A stretch of 64,000 bases of DNA from Lineus longissimus (lineage: Eukaryota > Nemertea > Pilidiophora > Heteronemertea > Lineidae): the NCBI RefSeq assembly GCF_910592395.1, contig NC_088311.1:25266646-25330645 (forward strand), in the 5' to 3' direction. A model generated the notes under the pieces. It saw only the letters and a list, made by a program, of their open reading frames with translations, was not told where the DNA came from and ran no database searches. Shown in pieces: positions 1-12,400 of the stretch. Position 1 is the stretch's first letter. Each line of letters starts with the position of its first letter. The translations under genes were made by a program, and so were the position numbers.

Positions 1-110
1 CAGTGTTGCTTAGGGTGGGCTTAACCAATGCTCTTTCACAGTGTTCCTTAGGATGGGCTTAACCAATGCTCTTTCAGTGTTCCTTAGGGTGGGCTTAACC
101 AATGCTGCCC
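1..110. repeat. Minisatellite at the left edge, about 3 units of 38-41 bp
   Basis: Three units of the form GTG-TTCCTTAGGGTGGGCTTAACCAATGCT, the array probably continuing to the left of the window. Confidence 0.8.
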
Positions 111-1565
111 AGGGCTGTGTAACATAACTCTTTGTAGAGTTTAGTGACAAGAGGTCAGCCAAGTACCTGGTCAGATCGATCTGCCCTATGGCATACTACT
201 CCTAGTCCTAGACACAAAGTTCTATGACAACAGTAATGGTTCATGTATAGGAAGGATGACCATACACGTATTTCTACATGTGTTTCGGTCTCCATGACAT
301 CAGTCTACTGTCAAGAGGATGTGCACATGATGCCAAATGGATGGCACTCATGAAGCAGGCGATGTAAACCAATCACTCACTATTATAGTACAGCTGTAAA
401 TATCTCAACGCACCGTACTCCACAAGGTCTTGCAGCGAATTGTAGATACACACCACTCTCATTTAGATACAATGATCCACCTGAGTGCTTTTTATTGGAA
501 ACCTTCTTTCCTCCCTAAGTATTTGTTACAGGAACACGGACCCCTCTCAACTGCTATAGAATATTCACAACCAGACCTTCTACTGGTGTCATTAGAATAA
601 CATTATTAAGTATTCATTCATTGATAAGAACTTAGCAAAACTATACAAAGATTAACATTAGTAAACAAAATTTATCTCACACACAAGTCAACTCAACAAT
701 GAATCTGTACAGACATTTTCGCACAAACTTCAAACAAAACAATGGCTAATGTGTCCTCATTTCAAATTAATTTGACCTCGACTGATTCCCAAAGCGGTAA
801 CTTAAATGACTTCATCTGTCAACGATATTGTGAGCTAAAGCTACTCATTGACTTCCTAGCTCCCTCAAATATACACTCTCGAAAGAAGCCGGTGCCAGGT
901 TAATTTGAAGACGACTGCAAGTGGTAAGTAACTGCTGTCAACACGGTCACACTGGATGACAAACTTGAGGCCATGGCAGCAACGACATCAACACCACCAA
1001 GCTGTGACATCACTGACCGATGGAGCGTGACAAGTCCATCAGTTGTCTGGCCCCTAAGTAACATTATCATTGGCTGTCATAGGTGACATGCTTGCCTTCC
1101 GGTGTCATTGTACGCTCTCTGTACTCAAGTTCTGGTTTTAGTTGGGCAATAACAATACATATATAATCGATTCTAAAAGGCATCTAACAATCACATGATA
1201 TTTAACCATATTCACCCGACAAATGGCATCGTAACCTATTTACATATCACATCATTAAGCACAGAATTCGCGTCTATCAAGTTGCACAGTTCAATCCTAA
1301 TAATTGAGATTGCCTATTTGAAAGTAAAACCCAAAGGGTTCACTGTAGACCGGGTGATAATTGTCACCATTTAATTTTTTGAGGTCTGTGAGGCAAACAT
1401 GAACATGAATCTCGAGAAATCATCAACTCCATGCATTAACCATTTAAATTTTGGTAGCAAACACAGAATTGAGTCCATGCCAAAAGAAAAATGAACAAAT
1501 TTGCAAACTTTTGGCTTCGCGAACAAAACCAGGTTCGCACAGCAAAGCAGCATGCTCAGTCGACC

Positions 1566-1963
1566 AGCTCAGTCATGTCCGATCTTCCCATTCCAAGTCC
1601 TGCAATTAGGGCTCAGTCATGTCAGTTCTTCCCATTCCAAGTCCTGCAATTAGGGCTCAGTCATGTCAGTTCTTCCCATTCCAAGTCCTGCCATTAGGGC
1701 TCAGTCATGTCAGTTCTTCCCATTCCAAGTCCTGCAATTAGGGCTCAGTCATGTCAGTTCTTCCCATTCCAAGTCCTGCAATTAGGGCTCAGTCATGTCA
1801 GTTCTTCCCATTCCAAGTCCTGCCATTAGGGCTCAGTCATGTCAGTTCTTCCCATTCCAAGTCCTGCAATTAGGGCTCAGTCATGTCAGTTCTTCCCATT
1901 CCAAGTCCTGCCATTAGGGCTCAGTCATGTCAGTTCTTCCCATTCCAAGTCCTGCAATTAGGG
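1566..1963. repeat. 44 bp minisatellite, about 9 copies
   Basis: Units contain GGGCTCAGTCATG and CCATTCCAAGTCCTG; copies differ by CAATT or CCATT. The first copy is diverged. It lies in the 3' flank of AGL. Confidence 0.92.
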
Positions 1964-2340
1964 CCGCATGAATAAACGTGATTAACAGATAAGGTAGTGC
2001 ACTTGTTTTGTAACAGCTGTACTATTCTAGTTTTACCTAGTGGATTAATGAAAGACTCCACACCATAGGTTACCAATATTATACATGTTACAGTTTATAT
2101 AATAAATAAATTAACTTCAAGTAACATCGCAAACAGGCAGGGTCAGGAATGGTGTTTGCTTTCAGACGATACTGATTGTCTACTAAATAATACTGAAATA
2201 ACCAAACAGAAACTTCTCAATTGAGGCTGGACCCAGTTTGATGTGGGAATCATATCCCTTCATACTGAGGTAGTTTTTATACCAGTTGTCTGACTGTTGA
2301 GATTCCCTACCCAATGAACAAAAGCTCTAATAAACTATCT

Positions 2341-2945
2341 CCCCTAAGGTATGGTGAAGTATTGGTCAGCTAAAGCATGCTGGTCTAGTGCCCGTCCCCT
2401 AAGGTATGGTGAAGTATTGGTCAGCTAAAGCATGCTGGTCTAGTGCCCGTCCCCTAAGGTATGGTGAAGTATTGGTCAGCTAAAGCATGCTGGTCTAGTG
2501 CCCGTCCCCTAAGGTATGGTGAAGTATTGGTCAGCTAAAGCATGCTGGTCTAGTGCCCGTCCCCTAAGGTATGGTGAAGTATTGGTCAGCTAAAGCATGC
2601 TGGTCTAGTGCCCGTCCCCTAAGGTATGGTGAAGTATTGGTCAGCTAAAGCATGCTGGTCTAGTGCCCGTCCCCTAAGGTATGGTGAAGTATTGGTCAGC
2701 TAAAGCATGCTGGTCTAGTGCCCGTCCCCTAAGGTATGGTGAAGTATTGGTCAGCTAAAGCATGCTGGTCTAGTGCCCGTCCCCTAAGGTATGGTGAAGT
2801 ATTGGTCAGCTAAAGCATGCTGGTCTAGTGCCCGTCCCCTAAGGTATGGTGAAGTATTGGTCAGCTAAAGCATGCTGGTCTAGTGCCCGTCCCCTAAGGT
2901 ATGGTGAAGTATTGGTCAGCTAAAGCATGCTGGTCTAGTGCCCGA
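2341..2945. repeat. 55 bp minisatellite, 11 essentially identical copies
   Basis: Eleven head-to-tail units of 55 bases from CCCCTAAGG to GTGCCCG, with no difference visible between copies. It lies in the 3' flank of AGL. The lack of divergence suggests recent expansion or homogenisation, or collapse/expansion by the assembler. Confidence 0.94.
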
Positions 2946-3412
2946 ATTGAAAGGCTGGCTTATTGAGTGCTGCAGCTTTACATGGTTTCCATACTGTCAA
3001 GCAATATGATTTTCACTTTCCTTTGAATGGGAAGAATGTAAAGGTGATGAAAGCAAGTTGTGTCAATCCTATAAGGGCACAGTACTTATCAATCTGCCAT
3101 CCAGGACAACATGTTTGGTGTACAGTAAGATAGCACTGCACTTGATTCATAGAAATTCTGCATATCATTATAAAGAGGCCGACAATATAACAGTTGTAGC
3201 TTCACTAAGCACCGCACGTGAAACGGGGAAGAAAAAGGAACAGCCTGAAGCACCATACTAGTTTTGGCAACTGCCTAAAATGTCTAATATAACTGAACAA
3301 TTGAACAATACACTGCTTGGCCTCCGTGCTGTGTTCCAGACTACTTGCCGTTTGTTCAGTAAAGCTCCGAGTTAAGACTAGATCTCCTGCTCCTCTTGAT
3401 TTGTGCCAACGG

Positions 3413-6400
3413 TCAGATCTGCTGCAGGGCGTAGAGCACCTCAAGAATACAACCAACGGACCAGGCCTGGGCAGCACAGCTGTCGAAGCACGCCTGAAAC
3501 AATCACGTGGCACATCACTCAATATTACTTTATAGCAAGTTTGAATTCATGTTTCATTTTAGTGGTTTTATACTGAATTAACGGTTCAACCTTATTACAG
3601 GTCTCTATTAAACAGGTCCTCTGGGCTATCAACGGGCTGACACTAATGCAACATTGAAGTGATCGTTTGGTCTACTTACCTTCCCATCACTGTTGGTCAA
3701 TTCAGGCAATGACCGCCACTCAGACTCCAGTATGTACTGATGATGACGTGACAGGTATCCCCGCACAAACTTGACGGTATCACACAGGATACCTGGCCGA
3801 GACGACTCAAGCTTCTTGGCAAAGATTAGTTTGGCCCGTAGGAAGTAACCAACAGGCCACAACCATTCCTAAAATAGATATCATGAAACAACTCACTGTC
3901 ACATAGATATTCTGGAGTAAGCTTACTGGTCACTTTTTATTTTATAAAGACTACCCTTCTGCTGACATTCATGGAGTGAAATGAGCCATATCGGCCAAAC
4001 AATTGTGGATTTAAGCTGATTGTATTCATCATGCATACTCTGAGCTAGTTACATTGCGAGGATTTGACTCCCTGCTCTGGTACAAGAGACAGAGGTTCAC
4101 CCTGGTTTCAGACTCTATGGTATGATATGCCAGAAGTTTCCCTACTGAGCTGGAAGGCTATTGACACTGCTTCCATTTGAGCACAACAAACCTATCTTAC
4201 CGGTCCTTGATGGTAGTTGAAGCCTTTAGCTGTATTGAAGTTGTGAGAGTCGTCAGAGTTGTTATAATCTCCTCGATACGCCCAGTCCCTGTGGAAGACA
4301 GGAGTGTACTGACATAACAGAGGGTTAACTAAGTCATCCTTCCTTAATTATCAGCAATCTAGCAATCTTTCTCCAGCTGGCGGGCTTTGAATGAGGATTG
4401 GTTCTAAATCTTCCACTAGGTTACAAGTCTGTCTGTTGCTAACATTTTATCCTTATTTTTGAAAAAACTTCCACGTAGAACACAGTAAACACATTGGTGG
4501 TGGTGTAGTGGTTATAGTGCAGGACTTCTGACCGAAAGGTCATGGGTTTGAATCCTATCTGAGCCAATTTGTTCTTCCTATTTAAGGGTTAATGTTAATT
4601 CTCACAATAGTTAAGTGTATGTACTTAGTACATGTAGACAACATAAACACTTTGAGCAGGATTGGCTGGGAAACGGCCAACATAAATATGCTAATAGATC
4701 AGTTTGACGTACTGGTAGAGTGCTTTGTCTCTCCCATGTTATGATTCAGTCAGGAGGCTCCAGACGAGAAAGAAGCCAGCTGACACTCAACTATGACAGG
4801 TGCACTTTAACACCAATAGATTATCACATTTTCTCTTGAACAGTCACCACATAAAACTGCCTGTTCATACAGATAGGGAAGAGGTGGGAGAAGTGAGCAA
4901 GGCCCAGATGGCAGCACCTTACCTGAGGAAACCTAACAGATATCTACACAAGCTGAGTTTCATGCATCATGCATAGCTATGGAACAGCTAAGTTCAAATA
5001 TCCTTATAAAAGACAGGGATCTTTTAAAAGCTAATTCATATTGGTGAAAATCTGATGGTATTATCAGCAGAAGCTAGTTACCATGGTGAACTACATGTAT
5101 TTGGAGACAAATGTTTTGCAGAGAAACTAATGAATGCAAAGTGAAAATAGGAACCAGGGTCCCGGGGAGAGATGACATGAATGATCAGTGTCACTTACTG
5201 ACCATGGCATTCTCACCATCTGAAAGGAATAACGATGCATTCTAAAGTTCTGTTTACATCCAGTAAAGTGGACTCGGACAGGTTGGCAGCCTTTGACTGA
5301 GAGTCAGACACCTGTCTTAACCAGTATACCACCAGTACTCTACAGTAAAGTGGACTCGGACAGGCTGGCAGCCTTTGACTGAGAGTCAGACACCTGTCTT
5401 AACCAGTAAAGTGGACTCAGACAGGCTGGCAGCCTTTGACTGAGAGTCAGACACCTGTCTTAACCAGTAAAGTGGACTCGGACAGGCTGGCAGCCTTTGA
5501 CTGAGAGTCAGACACCTGTCTTAACCAGTAAAGTGGACTCGGACAGGCTGGCAGCCTTTGACTGAGAGTCAGACACCTGTCTTAACCAGTAAAGTGGACT
5601 CGGACAGGTTGGCAGCCTTTGACTGAGAGTCAGACACCTGTCTTAACCAGTAAAGTGGACTCGGACAGGCTGGCAGCCTTTGACTGAGAGTCAGACACCT
5701 GTCTTAACCAGTACACCACCAGTACTCTACAGTAAAGTGGACTCGGACAGGCTGGCAGCCTTTGACTGAGAGTCAGACACCTGTCTTAACCAGTACACCA
5801 CCAGTACTCTACAGTAAAGTGGACTCGGACAGGCTGGCAGCCTTTGACTGAGAGTCAGACACCTGTCTTAACCAGTACACCACCAGTACTCTACACGCAT
5901 GTGATCATAATCCGAGGCCGCACCAATTCAAGTGGCTCATTTGCAGGACACTGAAGAACTCTCTATCAAGACCTATCAACAGACAGAAAGACAGACAGAC
6001 AGACCATGTCCCTCTCAACACGAACCAGAATAGGAGAAATGCACTTTGATTGAAACTTGAAATCTTAAACGCAGCTTACTTTGGATCGAGGGTCTTCATC
6101 CCGAGTGGACCAAGCAGATACTTCTGAGTATTCTCCAGGGCTGCCCATGCATTCTCAGGGGTGAATATCTCTGGTGCCTACGGAGGAAGCCATACAAGTT
6201 ACACAGAGAGAAATGAAAACACTGCACCATCAAGTGAACGGATGATGGGTAATGAAGAAATGTTCTGACAAGACATGTCCTGACGCTGGCTCATTATTTG
6301 AACTCAAACAGGTAGATGCACGTCTGTCTAATCTCAGTTATCCAAACATACAAAACACACTGGTACATCAACCGACAGAAGTCTGGCATCTCCTCAGATT

Positions 6401-9400
6401 CAAACCAAGGTCCTACTTCCACTGAGCTATACTACTCTAACAACAAGATAGAACTTACCACCACCATGGTAATCGGGGCGTTACACCTGAGCTGATAGTC
6501 GCTCCAGACCTGTGTGGCTCGGACCGAATCCTTGTAGATGCCTCTCCTGTTGATCAAGTCAGGCCGTGGCTCGTCGGGGTCAGTACATATGTTAATCCAG
6601 AAATGTTTCTCAAAATTCTGTTTGATTTTCTCACTCCATTCACCGAACGTCATCTTGACAGTTTCACCTGAGAGAGAGGAGAGTATCATGAGACATAATT
6701 GGCATCAGGTTTTAACAGCAGCAGTGAGCGTGATCAATGTGTTGAAGCTGTATACTGTGACATGTTTGACTGTTGAGGCCCTATTCTGTCACACTTCTGC
6801 TACTATCACAGGCCTAATGGCCTGTTACAATTGCCGATTCAACAGCTCACATTGGAATGTTAGTTAGCTTACCATCAACTGTTTTTTCCACCCCTTTGTA
6901 GGGATAATGTCCTTGCTTGTGTAATCCATCTAACCAGGTCACTGCTGACTTACACAGGCCAACCAGTTCAACAGCTGATCCATCCCTGCAATGACAACGA
7001 GATCAAAGTTACAACCTGAACTGCCATTCATCCTGTTGTTCATGTGTATTCAACTTCCAACAAGGTAGATCATCCCGATCTTTCAAGACAAATTCAATCT
7101 TTGAGAGATTTTCTGGACACTGGTGGCCATGGGTCAAGAATTGATTAGGTTCACTATCTTGGCTCTTAAACTTTAAACATGTGAAGGACAAAAACCCTGG
7201 CTACATATCTGTGGACACAAAATCAAGCAAGACAGCAAAGCTCACTGGTCAAAAAGACTCTATATACCCAGGATCACTCTGACTAATCCCCCCAGTGGTG
7301 CACACTTTACCTTGGTGTGGCCGGTTTAGGATCACTCTGACTAATCCCCCCAGTGGTGCACACTTTACCTTGGTATGGCCGGTTTAGGATCACTCTGACT
7401 AATCCCCCCAGTGGTGCACACTTTACCTTGGTGTGGCCGGTTTAGGATCACTCTGACTAATCCCCCCAGTGGTGCAAACTTTACCTTGGTGTGGCCGGTT
7501 TAGGATCACTCTGACTAATCCCCCCAGTGGTGCACACTTTACCTTGGTGTGGCCGGTTTAGGATCACTCTGACTAATCCCCCCAGTGGTGCACACTTTAC
7601 CTTGGTGTGGCCGGTTTAGGATCACTCTGACTAATTCCCCCAGTGGTGCACACTTTACCTTGGTATGGCCGGTTTAGGATCACTCTGACTAATCCCCCCA
7701 GTGGTGCACACTTTACCTTGGTATGGCCGGTTTAGGATCACTCTGACTAATCCCCCCAGTGGTGCAAACTTTACCTTGGTGTGGCCGGTTTAGGATCACT
7801 CTGACTAATCCCCCCAGTGGTGCAAACTTTACCTTGGTGTGGCCGGTTTAGGATCACTCTGACTAATCCCCCCAGTGGTGCAAACTTTACCTTGGTGTGG
7901 CCGGTTTAGGATCACTCTGACTAATCCCCCCAGTGGTGCAAACTTTACCTTGGTATGGCCGGTTTAGGATCACTCTGACTAATTCCCCCAGTGGTGCACA
8001 CTTGACTAATCCCCCAGTGGTGCACACTTTACCTTGGTGTGGCCGGTTTAGGATCACTCTGACTAATCCCCCCAGTGGTGCACACTTTACCTTGGTGTGG
8101 CCGGTTTAGGATCACTCTGACTAATCCCCCCAGTGGTGCACACTTTACCTTGGTGTGGCCGGTTTAGGATCACTCTGACTAATCCCCCCAGTGGTGCACA
8201 CTTTACCTTGGTGTGGCCGGTTTAGGATCACTCTGACTAATCCCCCCAGTGGTGCACACTTTACCTTGGTGTGGCCGGTTTAGGATCACTCTGACTAATC
8301 CCCCAGTGGTGCACACTCTGACTAATCCCCCCAGTGGTGCACACTTTACCTTGGTGTGGCCGGTTTGCCTTTGTTGCCTGCTTTCTCTGAGCTGCCCATC
8401 TTGTCCATCCAGGTGCCACAGTTGTGTTCATTTCCACCAAACACAAAGCCTGTCTCTTCGCTGACACCAATTTCACTATTGAAACCTGCAACGAATGACA
8501 AGTGTACATTCTAAGCCTATCTCGTTGTCTATGAAAATAGATCAACCCTTCCTGTGAGTAGAACGTCTCTTTGTCTAACCTGCTTTACTCCACCAAGCGT
8601 AAATGGGTACTGGTCAGAAATGATCAGGTTTTACTGAAGCTTTTTAGGGAAGACTGGGGTCTAAGTGTCAAGTCAGATGACACCACTGACCAAGTTGATA
8701 ACAAATCATTAACCAGAACTGGTGGTAGGAATATATGACTGTGGTTTCTAGCATGGTGGGCCCTGTGCCTCCGAGGACAAACCTCACCTTGATGGGACAT
8801 ATCCCTGTCAATAGCGTGACCAGCAAACCTCTCCCTGTACTGTAGGCCCTGGTAGTGCTGGTTCAGAGCCTCCTGCATCACATCATGAAGAGGCTGATCC
8901 TATAAACACAATGAGAAACATCAGGTAATGTTTAAAGAAAATCTTCCCAAGTATTATCCAGAAAGCAGTTTCTAACAAGCACTAAGATCCTGTGAGCACC
9001 AAGGGGGGATGGTTTGTTAAGATCTTGATTTGAATCATCTGTGTCCTTGCAGAGGGACTGCTACTGATGTTGTCGTTGTGTAGGGAAAGACTTAAGCACA
9101 AATTTAGGATTATTTTTCAAAAATGCAAAATGTAAACAATGTAAATCTAGAATAGAACACAACTCAACTTACACAGAATCCCGCCGGCTGAGCAGATGAT
9201 TCATCCGTCGGGTAAATCCTGGAGACCCAGTCCTTCAAGATGTTCGCACCGTCTGGTACCATGCAGCAGTAGTCCTGTATACTGTGTAACCACCACCAGA
9301 CGGCGTCCCGGCAGTTGAAGCGGGCATGGGATCCGGCACCGAGAAGGTTTGGTATGAGACCGTGGCGGAGACATGCACCGAACGCCAGGATGATGTACCT

Positions 9401-12400
9401 GGGATTGGAGACAAATCATGTCTTGATTTTAAATTGTTGCGCATGTCTCAAAATGAGTCACCCCTGACTTCAACCAAGTATTCTAAACATCAATGAGGTA
9501 TCAAAACGATTACAAAATTCACAAAATAATCTTTGATTCGGTTGGAGGCAGAGCTTCACATATTTTGGAGGCCATGAATCAGCATTTCCATGGAAATCTA
9601 TGTTTAAAGATTTTAGTGAATTCTGCCGAAAATATTACCAGTAGTTTATTCAGGAGATGTTTATATTGTGCTCAAAGCACATGTCAGGTTATAAATGCAT
9701 AGATCATTGGCTAATTATCATAAAGGTGAATAACTTCTGCCTTACCTGGCCTCTTGGTACCTCCCCTCCAATAAGAGAATCCCCCTCATTGAGATAAATG
9801 TGTCTCGACCCCAGCATCGCATCACACCTTGGGAAAAGTGAGGCAAGCCTGCAATGAGAGTCATAGTTCTTTATAAACTGTTCCATTCCTTACTCAAAGA
9901 GGCTAAAGCAAACAAAGGTGTGTTATCCTTGAAAGATTTGTTGTTGAGATCAGGCTGACATTATATCTAAAGAGGTGAAATGGAAATCGACAGCCTACCC
10001 GCTGAAATAGTCACACAAGCCTGCTCCCTCTTGCCATTGTCAGTATTGACAATCATGTTTGGTAAAGGTGTGGCTAGGTTTGTTGAGAGTCGGGGCAGCG
10101 CTGCTGTTTTCACTACGCTCACAAACTGTAGACTCGCTATGGCTAGGGCTCGTACGAACGAAGAACCAGTGCGCACAAATCTGTGAAAGAGAAGAGAGAG
10201 TATATTACCAGAAATATCTGTCAGATTTCACTCGAAGAGAAAACAGCACTGATGCATCAATGAAGGCACACAAACTTACTCAGACATCATTCCTAGAGCC
10301 GTCTCCTCTGCTATCGCTAGTGCCCCCTCCATCACTGCCTCAAAGTAACAAGGGATCATGTAACGTGGGATCTCCTTCAGATGTGCAAACGTCGACTCAA
10401 ACCACCTGCCAAGCTGATAGTGAAAGAGAGAAGTTAGAGGAGAGATCTCTTCAATACTCTTCAGCGTTATAATGGTCTCAATGGTTAGCTTGACTTCTAA
10501 CACAGGTAATATTTAAGGAGTTGAATTCTCAGCAAGTTATACAAAGCCTGTGTGCGGTATCTCAGTCAAGCAGAAGTCAATGTCAAAGGCTTCTTCTGCT
10601 TGAATTCAGATGACTTGTTGGTCCGAGTCAGCTTTGACTTGCTGATAGAATTTGTTCAAAGAAAAATATCCCCAGTAGTAGTAACCCACAATCCATTTGA
10701 CAAGAATTAGAGCTGAATGGCTGAAGGTTACAAGGGTATGGAGGGTAAGACCTCACCTCTTTAGTTGTGGGGTGCTTGGTCAATCTAGATGAGATGTAGT
10801 CACACATCCAGTCTCCGTTGCGGAGATTATCACTCATGGGATGGCCAAGATCATCATCAGAGCTTATCTTACCCATCACTGTCATGAAGCCTGAAATTAA
10901 CAGAAGACATTTTTAATCTATAACACCACCATTGTCACTAATTGGATTTATTATTGAAGTTGACACAAGCATCCGTTATCTCCGATTCCAAGTATGGCTA
11001 CCTTCACAGGATGACAGTGGTGACTTGGTCCTGAGAGTGAAGGTTCCCTCAGCAGTCTCAGGTCTGAAAAAACTCCACCAACTTCACAAGGAAATCATCC
11101 GTACACATCATCAGTACAAAATGAACAGAATTCCTCACAAACACTTTTGGATATCAAAGTTTGTTTACGTTTACCAATGGTGTTTATAGTAGCAAACTCA
11201 TCAGCATGAGAGAGTGCCAACTGGACCATCTCAGGAGAGAAGATGCTTCGATCACTGAGATTAGTTCTCAATGTGCAACCAGTTTTGTTATTAGTTTTGC
11301 AATGAAACGTCCACAAACCTTGCAATCCACAATACTTCAAATCGCCATAGTTGGGTATGTTATACATGCCATAACCCTTCCCATCATCCCTCTCTTCACC
11401 ATCGCAGCGATACAGCATGCGATTGAAGTCGTTTAGCGACAGATGCGACAGAATGCCTTTGAAGTTTGTGCTGTCGCATCGCTCCAGCTTCCTACCGCTG
11501 TACGAGCGCATGCGATACCCAAACTGGGTCAGGCAGCTGCGCAGGGCCAGGATGGCATTCTTGGATTGACTGTTTAGGGATACTCTGTAAATGAAGAAAG
11601 ATCACAGTGAGAATTCAATGAAGTGAGTCTGCATCTTTTCACGGTCACCATTGCTGATTTAGGGCCTTTTTCTAGAACCACAGCGTTGTAATGTCTTGGG
11701 GAGAGTAAAAAGATTGTGATATTTGTTTTTTCTCTTCATCCCCATGCCCCATGGAGATGACATATGGACAGTCTGCAGTTACATTCAAAATTCTTGAATC
11801 TGACGAAGCTGAGTTTCAAATCTGATCCAATAATCACTTACCGGATGACCAACACACTTCCCGGTGGAAAATTGACGAATTCCAGTTCCTCGATGTCGGT
11901 GTCTGTGTCGCGAAGTTCGACCATCTCACTCTCATAGACCTTGACATTCTCCCTGATGCTCAGAACGTAGTCGGTCAACCCGTTGATGTACTTCAGGTCC
12001 TTTATGAACTCATTCTGTGCCTTCTGCTTCAAGGAGCCTTCCAGGATGATCTCATTGACAGTGCCTGCAGAGGACATAGACAGAGGGTGATGAAGAGCTA
12101 TTCCTTCATTGAAACACATGCTTACACTTACAGCTCCATGTCGTGAGGATGCTTCATCCAGGGATGAAATCTAGGATTGAAACCAGCACAGCCATATTGC
12201 ATGCACGACCAGCAGTTTTAATCAATCTGCAATGGTGGATCCAGAAATCAGGGGAGGGGGACACAGCCCACACAAGAGCACCGAAGGTATGATTTTTGAA
12301 ATGAAGGAGTTGGTGGCCAGCCCCCAAAAAGATTTGCCAAATATGCGTCTGAGCATGATTCAGCCTGAAAAGTTGTTGTTCTCCAACAGAGAGGGGGTGG

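Larger units (their letters stand above)
111..3412. other. AGL 3' flank, no gene recognised
   Basis: Apart from the 44 bp and 55 bp arrays, AT-rich unique sequence with no open frame resembling a protein. The AGL 3' untranslated region must begin at 3412 and run left; no clear polyadenylation signal was found close by. Confidence 0.7.

Noticed and set aside
3205-3522. Minus-strand 105-codon open frame overlapping the AGL end
   Set aside because: Only 3413-3493 in another frame, the AGL last exon, is coding; the long frame is a shadow.
7264-8366. Possible CRISPR array (regular direct repeats)
   Set aside because: Units are contiguous with no unique spacers, and the host is an animal genome with spliced genes. 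The same holds for all other arrays here.
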